A program made the translations under genes and the position numbers. 64,000 nucleotides of DNA. Origin: Paramecium octaurelia (lineage: Eukaryota; Ciliophora; Oligohymenophorea; Peniculida; Parameciidae). The stretch lies in NCBI GenBank assembly GCA_905182995.1, contig CAJJDP010000023.1, forward strand, positions 285,474 through 349,473. Reading direction: 5' to 3'. Of this stretch, positions 35,868 to 49,000 are shown piece by piece (the first letter of the stretch is position 1; every line of letters begins with the position of its first letter). The notes beneath the pieces were generated by a model. It was given only the letters and a program-made list of their open reading frames with translations. It had not been told where the DNA came from and ran no database searches.

Positions 35868-37502
35868 ATGAAAGGACAGTACTATTAAACCAAAAGGAAA
35901 ATCAACACATCAAGCTAGCTTCTCCGATCAAATTAATTACTATCACTTGCAGAAACTAATGATTAGATATAAAAAAATAAAACTGACTCTTAATTATCAA
36001 ACTCTCACAAAAAAATATCAAGATCGATAAATAATCTTCCGAAGAAAGACCCAACCTTAGACTTAGCCTTTATGACAGTGACAAAACCAGATTCAAGGTA
36101 TGATTTTAGCAAGTTTCCTAATTTGGAAAAAAAAACAGATGTTTAAAGAGTGAATTGGTTTACTAAATAAAACAAATAGATAGAATAATAATAAAATTTC
36201 TTAGAATTCTTAAATGCTATAAAAACACAATCAACTAAAAATTAGATTAAGCCTAAGGTTATTGTTGAACATAGCAAAATCGATGATAAAAATGAATTAA
36301 ATTATTGTGACAAGTATTTTGTTATTAAAACCCCAATCAAACCCATTTTAATTAAGCATAAAAATACTAGTAAATGTAATCATATTTATTTAGAAAAGAA
36401 CTAATAAGTATGAGTTCAACTATGAGTAGAATTAAGAAAAAAGCTCAAAATAGAAACATGAATTTAGAATGTACTATAAAATTTAAATTAAATAGAATTT
36501 ATTGAAAAAAATAATGAATTAAGAAGACATTGTTAAACCTAATAAGAACATCAGTACACCCAAAATTCTATTTTGGAATAATTACAAATTAAAAACATTC
36601 AACATATTAATTTATATTCCTCTGTCAAAAGAGGAGTAAAGAATAACATTTTGCATAATCAATATAAAAGTGAGATTAAAGACCTAATTGAGTTAGATGA
36701 GGAATTGACTTCTTAAGATTACGAAATTATGAAAGAATTGTAAAAGAAATCCATTTTTTAAAACCCATTCTCTCCCCCACATCAAAATGAAATTAATCAG
36801 TTTAATTCGTAGTCTATTGATGAAAATACAAAAGTCATCGAAAAAAATGAAGATGAATCATTATAGATCATTTAAAAAAGAAGAAATAAAATTAAAAGAG
36901 TATTGTTGTAAATCACTTTATTTTTACATTGGATGATGGAACATAAACTAAAATATGAAGATATTATTACTGGAAATGTATTTTAAACTAAACCTTACTA
37001 AAGTGAAAAGTCTAAGTTATGTTTTCAAAAAGTAAAAGCAAATGATATTGAAGTTGTCAATTCATTTATAAGACAAAATAAATTTCTAGTTTTTGATTAT
37101 GATAATTTTAAATTAACAATGCTTCATCATGCAGTTATTAGAGATTATCCTGAAATGGCAATCTTAATTTTATAAAATTATGCTGAAGTCAATAGTAAAG
37201 ATATTGTAATATTTCCATTTATATTGTAGTAAGGCAGAACTCCATTATTTTATGCAATCAAGGGAAAATGCAATTAATGTGTTTGCATCTTATTATATTT
37301 CAAAGCATCTCCCTGGGGAAATGCAAAAAATACCTATGATCAGTATTTAGAATTCTTAGAACCAAAAGTTAGAGACTTATACAAAAAAGCAAAAACAGTA
37401 AGAATATAAATATTGTAGATTCATCTTCGTTTGCAAATCCTTAAGGCATCCAAAAGAGAGCATTATTGGTCATAATAAAAATTAATATTTACATATAAAT
37501 GA
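35868..37502 (+). CDS. Ankyrin-repeat protein
   Basis: Plus-strand gene with at least two short introns (about 22-24 nt) near 36370-36425. The N-terminal half is basic and disordered (MKGQYYQTKRKINTSS...). The C-terminal third has ankyrin-type repeats: DNFKLTMLHHAVIRDYPEMA then ILILQNYAEVNSKDI, and GRTPLFYAIKGKCNQCVCIL. The TPLF/TMLHHA helix-turn-helix signatures support this. The partner is unknown. The reading ends in TGA 37500-37502, which overlaps the start codon of the next gene (ATGA), so the true 3' end may be earlier. Confidence 0.65.
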
Positions 37503-38136
37503 TTATTCTAATTTTATTTTTGATTGCATTCTCATATGGTCATAACTGGAATTAAAATACTAAAGTTAAATTATTGGATAATGAAGAGCAGTATGATTTA
37601 TTAAGTAAGAATCAAAACAAAAACGATAGATAAGGATGAAGCAATATTTATTATGTTTTATGCTCCATGGTGTCCTCATTGTATTAAATTGATTCCTACA
37701 TGGGAAATACTTGCCTAATAAAACAATGCAGCAGCTGTAAATTGCGACCAAAATTCACGACTTTGTTCCAGATTCAAAATCAAAGGATTTCCCTCTTTGA
37801 TTTACATTCCCCCACAATCTAAATTAGGATATAAATTTTATGGTTTATTTTTTTATTTATTTTAAATAGGCAATAGAATTAATGATGAACTTGACCTCTT
37901 TATTAAAGGAGGGTGGCAAAAGGAGAACATTTAGCAAATTGAAATTTCATAAGAATATAGTTTAGTTGATGAATTGATAGATTACCTTAAAGACCCTATG
38001 TTGCTTGTATTTCAATTATTAAATTAAGGGAGTCATAGTAGTGATGCTATTTTTAACATTTATGATATATTGCATGAATAAATTGGATTCAGAAAGAGAG
38101 GAGGAAGCAAAAAAATAGGAAAAAAAAGCAGATTGA
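37499..38136 (+). CDS. Membrane-anchored PDI/thioredoxin-like ER protein
   Basis: 187 residues after three introns (25, 27 and 22 nt), exact frame. N-terminal signal peptide MIILILFLIAFSYGHNW, then one thioredoxin domain with FYAPWCPHCIKL (CPHC active site) and the cis-Pro strand FKIKGFPSLIYI. Next come a hydrophobic helix GVIVVMLFLTFMIYC and a charged cytosolic tail ending EKKAD. The last four residues KKAD fit the dilysine KKXX signal for ER retrieval. This is a type I ER membrane oxidoreductase like TMX-family proteins, probably catalysing disulfide exchange. It is shorter than most PDIs, with a single catalytic domain. Confidence 0.83.
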
Positions 38137-38163
38137 TGTTTTTATAAATTTCGTTTATGAAAT

Positions 38164-39940
38164 TCAATTTTTTTCTAAATTATCATTATCTTGTTTACAC
38201 TTTTATAATAAGTTACTTACTGTTATATCTAAGGATGCTATAAGCTTTTAGTTAATTTCGTTATTTTGATCTGACAATATTTGCAAGATTGCATCTTAAG
38301 TTATTCCCTATTACTTTGTTTGTTGATCACAGTATAACCCTTATTCCTCTTATTTATCTTTTTATGGGATATTATTAAACTTTTCAAAGAGGATTCGTTA
38401 ATTTTCATTAAAAATAATATGCTTCAACTTTTCAACATCCTATAGTCTTTTTATGATATTGAAAATATTTAGTTAGCTGTAAATTTCTTTATGAGCCTAC
38501 CTGAATTGAAGTATGTTATCATCATCCTAGAATTAAATAATAATTTACTTTAGTCACTATACATCTTAAAGCTTAGAATGCATTTATGTATCCAAATTTC
38601 ATTTTTTTACTTTTGCGAAATACTGCTTTCTGTAGATATTGAACATATGTTTAAAGAATAGTTTTGTATGATCTACCCTTTCGGATTTATTTATTACAGA
38701 TATTCTCCTTAATCGATAACGTCTTGTTTGTTACAATTTAATCTTGACAAATTTACACTTATTGTTATTCTAACTGCTTCTGTAACGGAGAGCCTAGCTT
38801 ATCATTTTTAATTATAGAAGCATCCTTCTATTAACTATTATCATCATAATGTTATTTCTCCTTAAATTCATATAAGGAGTTGATAAGTTCCAGAAGAAGG
38901 CTAATTTTATTTATAGGTTTAGAAATAATATAAAAGAGACTAAATAATACTTACCATAAGCCACCAAGCTCAGCTAAAATTTCCTATATCTTTGGATATG
39001 TTCTGTAGTCAACATATTCAGTTGTATCAAGTCTAATTATTACATTCATAATCAAGTCACTTTAACTTAAATCCAACATTTCCGTATGTCTGCCATACCT
39101 CAAAGTCTTTTCATAATCCAAATATGTTTAAATTAATCCTACATCTGTGATTGTAGTCAAAGGTTCTAAATAAATTGAAATTTCCTTATAGATATTATTT
39201 GAAATTGTTGTAAAGATATCTTGTCCTTTTGGTTAATAAGGAGAATTTGGATTTTTTAAATTTGTAGTCTGAGAAGAAATTTGGAAGGAAAAATAATTCT
39301 ACGTTAAGGCTTACTCAATTTCCTTTTAAGATTTGCAAGGCTAACTTTTTTTATTTTATTCAGTACAAGTATTAAATTACATAATTATGTATTCAAATTT
39401 TGGAGCATCAAAAGTTCCTTATATTTATATACTAGGAATTTAATTCCAATCAATACAATAATTAGTTGGTAAATCAATATGGGAAAAGTATTCCTTTAGT
39501 TCCTTTTATTTAATCAAATCCTCATTGCAATTGACTAAAGGTAACTCTTACTTCTCATAGACATCTATTTTTTGTCCATTTTTGAGTTAAACATTCTTTT
39601 TCACCATGTAAGCATTAACAACATAAATTGATTCATCAATATAGGTGTTGTAGGTCGAATTTTAAAAGGCAAAGGTCATAGTGAAGTTTGAAGGCATCAA
39701 ACTATATTATTCAGGTTGAGAATGATAAATTTCTGAGCTTAATGATGTTGGATTGCTCCTATCAAATAATGTAACTATCTTTTAATAAAGTAAGTTTGAG
39801 AATAAGGCCAACAAGAAGACTGTTAGAATTGACCCAAATAATGTTTAGTGATATTCTTTCTTATCAACTAGTAATTGCAATGGCTATGCGAACAAATCAA
39901 ACTACTTTATTCCTTTTAAGAAAATCTTGTTCTTTTACAT
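38164..39940 (-). CDS. Ciliate transmembrane protein, unknown function
   Basis: Minus-strand gene of about 570 residues. Near the N-terminus a membrane helix (TLFGSILTVFLLALFSNLLY) follows FDLFAQPLQLLVDKKEYHQ. A large, probably extracytoplasmic region (residues 60-330) contains NLKNPNSPYQPKGQDIFTT and IRLDTTEYVDYRTYPK. A further hydrophobic part after ILAELGGLW and a charged C-terminal region follow. The architecture matches the many uncharacterised ciliate transmembrane proteins. Introns after about residue 330 are not fully resolved. It ends 28 bp from the convergent PDI-like gene. Confidence 0.65.
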
Positions 39941-40331
39941 AAATATTCAATTATTTTATGAATATATTAAATAATATTGAAGAGCATCTTAATAAAAATA
40001 TCATTTAATAATTCAATTAAATATTATTTTTAATAATATCATTAGCGTATTAATTATACAAAACATTAAATCTGTATTAATTATGTAATCAGATATATAT
40101 TGCATTAAAAGTTGTAATTACCATTATAAGCCTAATTCTTAGCCTATGATTGAATGAAAGGGTTCTTAAAATTATGTGGTATATGTAACTACTTTGAATT
40201 TTTAAGTGTTAAAATTTTAGTCATATCTGGATGTTTATAAATTAACTGATTTAAATGGGTTTTAATATTTTATATAATTACAAATCTGAATTTCAGTCTA
40301 TGGAGAAGAAAATAATAGAATTCCTTACAGA
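39941..40331. other. Intergenic (divergent promoter region)
   Basis: AT-rich spacer between two divergent genes; nothing else recognised. Confidence 0.5.
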
Positions 40332-41426
40332 ATGTCAAACTAATATTGGAAATTATTAAGATCTAATTTAAATGGAAGAAATTGTTCACTAACTTATTTC
40401 AATCGTTTGTACAACTTATTATCATATTTCGAAGACTTTCTTATTGAGTAAGGTTAATAAAGCTTTGAAGAAGAAAAAAATAAATATCAAGCCCTAAATC
40501 AAGAGTTTTCTAATCTACAAGCATAGTACACTCAGGCATTATTAGAAATAGAAACACTTAAAACACATCACAATCAAGATATCGAAGAGTTTTCCATAAT
40601 TGAGGATAGAATGATTTAGAAAGAATATTACCTAGAAAAAGAAAAGGATGAATAACTTAACACTATGAAATCAAGCACAACTGAAATGATGAGATCGTTA
40701 AAAATTCAATAATAATAATTAGAATATTTTAAAAGATAAAATGAAGATCAGTAGATGGAGATTAAAGAATTGCGAAAATTATTAATACAACAAAAGTAAT
40801 AAAAATAGCCGAATACTGAACCTGCTCTTGATCAATTAGAATCTTAAAACCAAACTACAACAAATATTAAGGAACAAAAAGGTAATATTCCATCTTGTGA
40901 AACTGTGAAAATAAACGAATAAGATAGTAGCTTAAGTATTGAATTAAATCAGCAATCTAATGTTTAGGAGAATCAATAAAAAGAAAATACTTCTTTAAGT
41001 ATTCTACGTGTAAACAGCATTAAAGAAACTAATCATCATGTGAAATATGCTCGTTGTCATTCTAAAAATTAGAGTATAAATTGGGTTAAATTGGCAACGA
41101 TTGCTTAAACTGAATCATCAATATCATCCAAATTAGATAATTAAGAATTACTTAATAAACAACATCAAAGGAAGTTATCAAAATATATGAGTACTGACTG
41201 CGAACCTCTATTTTTGAGTAACCGAAATCCATATAAAGATTTTTATACATTAGTATGAAAAAATTATATAACGTAGATTAGTTAATCTGTTAAACTAAAC
41301 CTTAATTAGACAAAGTATTATGTTATTAATGTAGACTCGCTTTATAATGAACTTTTGGCAGAAGGCGTTCCATTTCATAAATGGTATAAAAGAATTGAAG
41401 ACTATATTTTAAAAAAAGTGGAATGA
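40332..41426 (+). CDS. Coiled-coil protein
   Basis: 356 residues. A 24-nt intron (about 41253-41276, containing an in-frame TGA) lets the frame continue into a C-terminal exon ending ...HKWYKRIEDYILKKVE. Residues 40-200 form a Gln/Glu-rich coiled coil (EKNKYQALNQEFSNLQAQYT). The middle is Ser/Asn/Gln-rich and probably disordered. The C-terminal segment KYYVINVDSLYNELLAEGVP is folded-looking and may be the functional end. No family recognised. An overlapping frame starts at 40293 (MEKKIIEFLTEC...) but ends early. Confidence 0.7.
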
Positions 41427-41469
41427 CTTGCCTTTAAACATTTTTGCATTATTTTATTATTAAAAAAAT

Positions 41470-44400
41470 TCAATCATTTAATTTTCTCTTAGAATTAGAA
41501 ATTTTGCCTTCTTCAATTACTTCTTCATCAAAAATAGATTAAAATAGTTAATTTTCAAATTATTTAAAATATCCAAAATTCTCTTTTACAGAAACAGCCT
41601 AAAATAAATAAATTATTCTTACTAAATCTTGGGATTGTAATACATTAAAAAGGAAATTCTTAACATAAATTTTTAAATTGAATTCTTAATCTACAAAATT
41701 ATCATCAAACCAAAATTGATACTAATATAGGAAATATAATACTTCTATCCAATAATCTCTCTAATCATCTGGCTCTACTGATTAAATATCTTAGACTAAT
41801 TATTAAATCTCTTCTTAGGTTGGCACTCTGCATTCATACAATATCATAGTAATAAGTAAAGTTTGATAACTAAATCTAACATTTGGAAAACAACCCAAAT
41901 GGGCAATCTTATTGATATTCAACTTAAATTATGATAAGAATTTAGTTCTTCTCTTTTGGAAAGATTCATAAATATCTAGAGGAATCCATACAGAGTCACT
42001 AAGCGATTTAACTTCCTCATAGAATTGGATAGCCTATCTCCACCTTTCAGATTCAGGAATTAAGTGTTATTACATGTAAACCATCTTAAAGGCCTCTGAA
42101 ATGGGACTAGGTTCTGGTATTGTAAGTATGGCTGGTTATCTATTTTCAATTTACTGTTTTAGATAATTGATTGATTCAAAACAAAAATCATTTTCACTAA
42201 GGATAGTATGTGTATAATTACTTCTTAATGCCACAAATAATCCAATCATCAATTCTTGAATAAATGATATCTTCCATCAATAGCATTTCAGTCATTTTGC
42301 TATAAGCTACACTCCTGATGATCTGACCTCTCTTGTATGCAATTTCTTTTTAGATTTTAATAATCAAAGATTCTTCACCTTAAGTAATTTTATCGAGACA
42401 ATCATTATAATAAGAAATAAGCACTTCTAGTTGAGGAAACTTGTACCCATCAATCAATTAGGATTGAGGTGGTTCAAGAATAAAGTGTTCACTCCATGGT
42501 TTTCCTAATAATTATATTTCTGTTAATAAATTGGTTTCTGTTTGCAACAGCATTAGTACATGTTACATAAATTATTAAATTTAGATAGCAACAAATCTAT
42601 CCTTCTTCAACTTTTTCACAAAATCTAAGGCTTAATTTTTCTTTTAATTTAAAATATCCCATAATTATTCATAGGTTTTTTATAAATGATCTTTTAATTA
42701 TTACTTTGCGTTTTTTTATTTGGATAGATCATCATTTTCTTAAAGGAATTTGTTATAACTTTATTAAAATTCATGCATTAATTTTAATTTGTTATCAGGA
42801 CTTTCAAAGAATTCAATAAAGGTTTTTTGAGTTTATAAAAATATTTATTAGCACTTTTTCCTTTAATGACTCATTCTCCTAATGTAGATGGTAGTTTCTC
42901 TAATGTAAGTATTTGAAATTTCATCCCATTACTTTAAAATTCCTTTAAGTTAATCTTAATTCAAAAATTCACTCTGAGCATCCTTTTATCGTGATGCTAA
43001 TTAAGATCTTCCTCTTTCAGTTGATTATTTGGCATCAAGGAGACTCTATTTATCTTACTATAATTATGCCTATTATTCTGGGTTCTATTCTTCCACTTTG
43101 CCTAAATCTGAATTTTCTAAACCTTATTATTATTATTAAGATTGTTATTCTTGTTATTGTAATTCTGTCGCCAATATTTCTTCAGCTATTTGATTTAAAT
43201 ACTCAAAATTATGAGTAAGCACTTTGTTAATTAATCCATCAATAGATTTTGCTACTTCAAATCCTTTGCCTGCAATTTTGGCATGATGCAATTATTTGAA
43301 GTCTTCCTCGAATCCAAATTATTCACACCATTCTATTAGTCCAGGTAAATTATCATTAAATAATTGAAACTCCTTCTATAATTTTCTAATATTAAATGTA
43401 AACTTACTCTTCTGTTTCACTCTCTACTTTTAAGAGCTTATCTAATTTGATTTCTGGAGGAGGTGGATTTTCCTCTAAATTATAGACTATCTCTGTAAGT
43501 GGGTCTACTCTTCTATTTTACATCCTTTACACTCTTAATTCAAACGGAGTATCTAGATTAATTATTAAATCAATTCCTGCTTATTGTATTTTATTGGATT
43601 CCTCTTGTGTAGGGATGTCCAACAATTCTTGAAACTTCTTCTTCTTTTCTTCAGCTATTTAATTCAACCTTTCTTCATAAGGTATAAAACCAGTCAATTG
43701 CTCTTCCAACATCTTAGCCTAATTAACATTTTCTGGAAATCCAATCAAAACCATTCCTTTAGTATAATAAAATTGTTTAGAATTAATGTATTCTTTAATT
43801 AGATCTTCTTAAGTAGGTCCTGTATTCTAGGGTGCATCCTTTTTGCCAGGTTTTTTAGAAGCCTTTTTTACCTCCTCAACAACTGGCTATTATTCTTTTT
43901 TTAGTTATAATTCTTTTGCCTCTTTGATTTCTTATGCAACTTATAGCGGGGTTCTCTAACCAAATGTCTAATTCACTTTAATAAGTATTCCTTTTAATAA
44001 TAATTCATCAGGAATCACTGAATCCTTATATTCATTAATTTATAAGCCATATTCTTTTAATTCTGGATTTTCTACAACAGGGACTTCAATCACCTTTTTG
44101 GTATCCTTCTTTTTCTTTGGATCCTCAACAGGAGGAAAGGCGAGTTTCAATGATTCTTTAATAATAGATTCTATATCAATAATCTCCAGACCATATTTTT
44201 AATTTAAATATTTTGCTGTAGTCTTCCTACCACTGAATTTACCTCCAATCAATGATATTTTAAGTGGCAGATAGTAATTGATACCCTCTTTTAATGGTTG
44301 CATCGGATACAATTCATCTGTAATCTCGAATAGAAATTCTGCAAGTGATATATTTGCCATTAATTAACCATCATTTGAAGTTGATTTCCAATCTTTGATT

Positions 44401-45954
44401 GCATGATAATATTCAACAAAATCTTAGGTAATTGCTGCAGCAATGTTATCATTGAGTGGCTTTACTTATGACAATTCATTTTGCCATTCTTCAATAAATT
44501 TATTCCAAACCTTCTTATCTAATGTTAAAGGCTTACCATTTTCTTCGACATTCTCATTCATCTTTAGATAGCATTTATCAGCCAAATCCAAGATGGTCAA
44601 TATTAATGGTTGCATTTATTAAATATGTTTCATTCTCTTTTACACTTTTCTATTATAATTCTATTCCATGTATTAAACTTAAAGTATTCTCCACTCTTTT
44701 TATCTCTGCAGTCTTACTTCTTATTCCCTTGCTTTGGCTTCTTTTCTCAATTATTCAAAAAACATTTCTTTTTATTCTTGCAAGACCTGAGACATCAATA
44801 TTCTCTCATTAAATTATAATTTTCCTCTCAATTTCTCCTTCAATCTTAGAGCTGCTTCCTAATTAGCTAATTTCCCATACTCTGAAAATTTGTCAACCAA
44901 TTCATCCAATCTTTTCTTTGCTTCCACTAATTCTTGTTATTTTAATTATTCAACCAACATCTTATTTCTTCGTTTCTGCCTTGCTTTTCTGGCCTCTTCA
45001 GTTTTATGTGTCCTTTCCCTTATTTTCATCATAGTTGCAACAGCAGAAAACTTAGCCTTTTCAGGTACAGGTTTTTTGGAAGGATCTTTTTCTATTTCAA
45101 TTCCTTATCTGATACAAGTTTACAAAAATAAATATATGTTGTTATCCATAGCCTTTTGATCATCCTTTTTCTTTTAATTAACTTCAGCCACCATTCTTCC
45201 AGTCATCATCTCATTAAATTTTGTCTCTTTTTCAATCCTATTGTGTTTAACTGTCTCTGTATTCTTCCAGAATTCATAAATCTTTTTGTCTTGTTCTTTA
45301 ATAAACTCATGATTTGCCCTAATCTTTTCCAATTCATTATCTCTCAATGACAATAACCATTGTCTCTCTTTCTCCTCATCCTTTTATTTTAATTACACTG
45401 CTTGTATCTCATGGATGAGTTTCTCGTCTCGAAATCTGTGCAAACTCTCTTCGATAGACTTTAATTTCTTTGGCAATGACTTTATAAACTTCTCTTCATA
45501 ACTAAAAATTGATATAACAGTTTCATATTTACTTGTTCACCAAGGATTGTACTTATTTTTTGTCTGTTACTTTTAGAGTTTTTGTCAATTCATTCAAAAC
45601 ATCCTTCGTTTCTTTACGAGCAATTGCAAGTAACGAATTTACAGCAATTGGTTTAGAATGTGATTTTATTGCTTTCAAATACTCTTCAATTTATGATTAA
45701 CCTTTTTCAACCTTTGGTTCAATTCCTACTAAATTTATAATGTGCTTTTTAACTATCTTCATATTCTTTTGAGTTGAATATTCATCAAATTTATTTGTTA
45801 AGATTTTCTTAAGAGGATTTCCTGTTTTGTAAAGCACTTCTTAAAAATAAAACCAATTCTGAAATTGTTTTTCAATATCTAGAATTGCAGGTTAAAGTTT
45901 GATTTCCTTGTTTAACCATCGTATCAATTCAGGATCTCCATAGAGTGATTTCAT
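41470..45954 (-). CDS. SPEF2/CPC1-like ciliary central-apparatus protein
   Basis: A 4.5-kb minus-strand gene of about 1,450 residues. N-terminal CH-like domain: MKSLYGDPELIRWLNKEIKL, WFYFQEVLYKTGNPLKKIL. Then long Lys/Glu coiled coils. A central adenylate-kinase-like domain has the P-loop LKISLIGGKFSGRKTTAKYL, then GMVLIGFPENVNQAKMLEEQ and the lid motif RRVDPLTEIVYNL. This order (CH, coiled coil, ADK) is that of SPEF2/KPL2 and Chlamydomonas CPC1, part of the C1b projection of the axonemal central pair. The C-terminal third is helical. Exact introns are unresolved and a split into two genes is not excluded. Confidence 0.75.
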
Positions 45955-46066
45955 TAAATAATTAATAATAATTATATCGAACAATCGATTATTATTTGCT
46001 TATTTAAACTAACATTGTTACATTAGAATTTCAAGTATAATTAACATATGTAATAATTATGATAAC

Positions 46067-49000
46067 TCATTAATATGGGAAATCCTCATTGGTATTAGAG
46101 GGATCAGTTGTACCAACATCTAAAATCATGCCTTAGTCACACAAGGGGTCGAAATTATCTTTGTAATTTGTTTCCGGCCAATTTTCATCGTCCATTTTCT
46201 ATTATGGCTTCTGAGATTAAATGAGCGGCTCCTCTTCATTCAAACCCTCAGACTTATTAAAAAGCATATTTAACTAAACTCATAGAGAATTTATAATTAC
46301 TTGATCAATAGCCTTTGTAATCTTTGGAACAGGAAAATTCAAATAGAATTAGTACTCCTTATACCTCCTCAACTTTCCAATTATGTTTTCAATTAGAGAC
46401 TTATTAGAACTAAAATAATTCTAAGCGACCTTAAAGTTATTAGTTATTTCTGCTATCCAAGAAGCCAAACAATAAGAAAAGTTTTTATCACTTAAGAACT
46501 GATTGTTAATTGCATCTAAGATGGACTTTCCTTTTGAGAATGCTGCTAACTTAGTTTGTGTCTCTATTAAGGCCTAAAATAAATATGATTGCATTACTTA
46601 AAATCTCATTTCTCCATATGCATCTTATATTTTAAGAATACTCTCTATTATGTGGAATATAGGATCAATCTAATGCCAAGCCATATTCCAATCCAATAGA
46701 ATTTATATTAATTGCTCAATAATAATCTCACTTGTTTAGATATCATCAAAGCAAAGGTGCTTAGTCATATCTACAACGATTGGATTCAATTAAACCATAG
46801 GTGCGAATATAGTTTTATAATCTCCTTAATCCCTTATGTCTGCAAGTAATTTATTATCAAGATTAACAAACTAGTTACAATATTAGAATAAATATGTGGG
46901 TGTTTTTTCATTCGTCAATTTCATTCCATCAGTAAATGAGCCTAAAATAGATTTACAAATCAATTCACACATTGCTGAACAAGTTCCTTCCAATCCTTTA
47001 TCATTCAATTTGCTTATATTCATACAATTTCCATGAAACTAATTCTCATGAATAGTTTCCTTATATAGTCTGTATATCTTTTGTATGTATCCTTTCTTCT
47101 GCATATAATCAATGATAAATGATGAAGTAGACACTGAGAACTTTAGAATTTAAAAGAATTCGGAAGCTCTTCTCATTGATTTTTTGCATGTTGGCAATAA
47201 ATTATCTATGAAGAACGATAAAAATTATGTTATAGTTGAATTTTATGTTTGGAATGAATGTTTTTATTGTTCTTCTTCGTAAGAAACAACACATTAAATT
47301 GATTGGATCAATAATTTACTAAATGCATGCTTAATTTCCTATTGAGTCGATTCAACTATTGTGTTAATAAGTAAATTGAGATTCGTTTGGAGGTGATTCA
47401 AAAACCAAAAGGATGCCGATGTTACCTTTTCATATAAAGCACATAAAACATGAATTGAATTAACAAATTCTGATTGATCTTTATTCTTCATCAACGTTTC
47501 CAAAGAGAAAAGAGTGAATAATTTAACCACTTTTAATGATGGTGATTCTTAGGCATGCACTACAACCTATTCCTCCGATTTCTATGAAACATTCTAGGGT
47601 TCCTATTATTCTTAATGATCTTCAAAATTGAATTGACATACAAATTCTCTAACAAATGCTTAGTAATCTGATGAGTAAAATAATTGATTCTTTAGATATA
47701 CTATATTCTCTTAGATGATCTTATTTTATAAACATTTTTCATTAGTTCCCTTTATTTGAATATCCTACTTATCAATTTTCTCATAAAATAACAAATATGC
47801 ATTCTTTGATTTATTTGAATCCCAATCAAAATTGTTGTAATAATCATTTTGTTAATTGTTACCACCAAAACATTCCTATTTTAAATTCTCAAATTTAAAT
47901 GGACTCACAAATCTATCATCAAATTCAAACCATTTATTCTCTTAAGAATTTATAAATGAATAATAATGTCCACTATCAGCACTCCCTGTATGAATTAGAA
48001 CTCCTACCAATTTATATATATAATCAGTATAATCATCCAACTATAGATTATTAATTAAATGATCTTTCGTCCACTTGAACATATTTATCTCTGATGGGAA
48101 TTCAAAGTAATCATTCACTTTTAACTTCAACATCCTATTGTAATCAAATTCAAATCTTTTTAGAGTAAAAATAAAGGTATTAGGTAATTTTTTAAAATAG
48201 CACCTCTTTTCAACGTCTATTCTTCTATTAATGGCCTCACAAAAGTATTTATTCTCTCCATCTAATACATCTGCTTTAATGAATAAGTCTAATGCTTCTT
48301 CTAAATTTTTCTTATTTTTGATTTCAATAGTCACAGTCAAGAAAACCTCATCTGTTTCTCTTTAAAATTCTACATCCTATTCTAAAGATCTAATTTCATG
48401 TCCTAATGTACCACCCATAATCTGATGTATTAATTCTTATTGTTAAGTGCCTTTTTGATCCTTCTCCAACTTATCAGTTAACAAATTGAAGAATTCATTG
48501 ACATCCTATTAGACTGAGCAATTTATGGGCAAACCATCATAGCCTTGCAAAGTCTTAACAAATTAAATAGGATTTATAAATGATCTGACACTGTCCTAGA
48601 GTTGAATAAAAACCAATTGCAATTAATATAAGGTGTGATCAGATAATTTATTTCTTATAGATTCAGATTTTATTTAATCAACATCATCATAAACAATAGT
48701 TTCATTATTTTCGGTGATTGATATCTAACTATTCAAAACTCCATGTCTAAATGCTTTATTCATAAAGAATTATTGCAATAATGAATTGATGTAACAAGTG
48801 GCGCCTAAATTCTTGAGTCCAACAAATCCATAATGTCCTTTAACACCAGTATCAAAATCCTAGTCAGGCTATTCAATTCTGCCATGAGTGTTAGAGATGG
48901 GATCCAATAACTGTAAGAAATTCTACTCGCAATTTTTGCTTGCCTCTATTAACAAATGAAAAGCTCTCTTCCTTGTAAGTTTTCTCTTAAATTTTGGATA

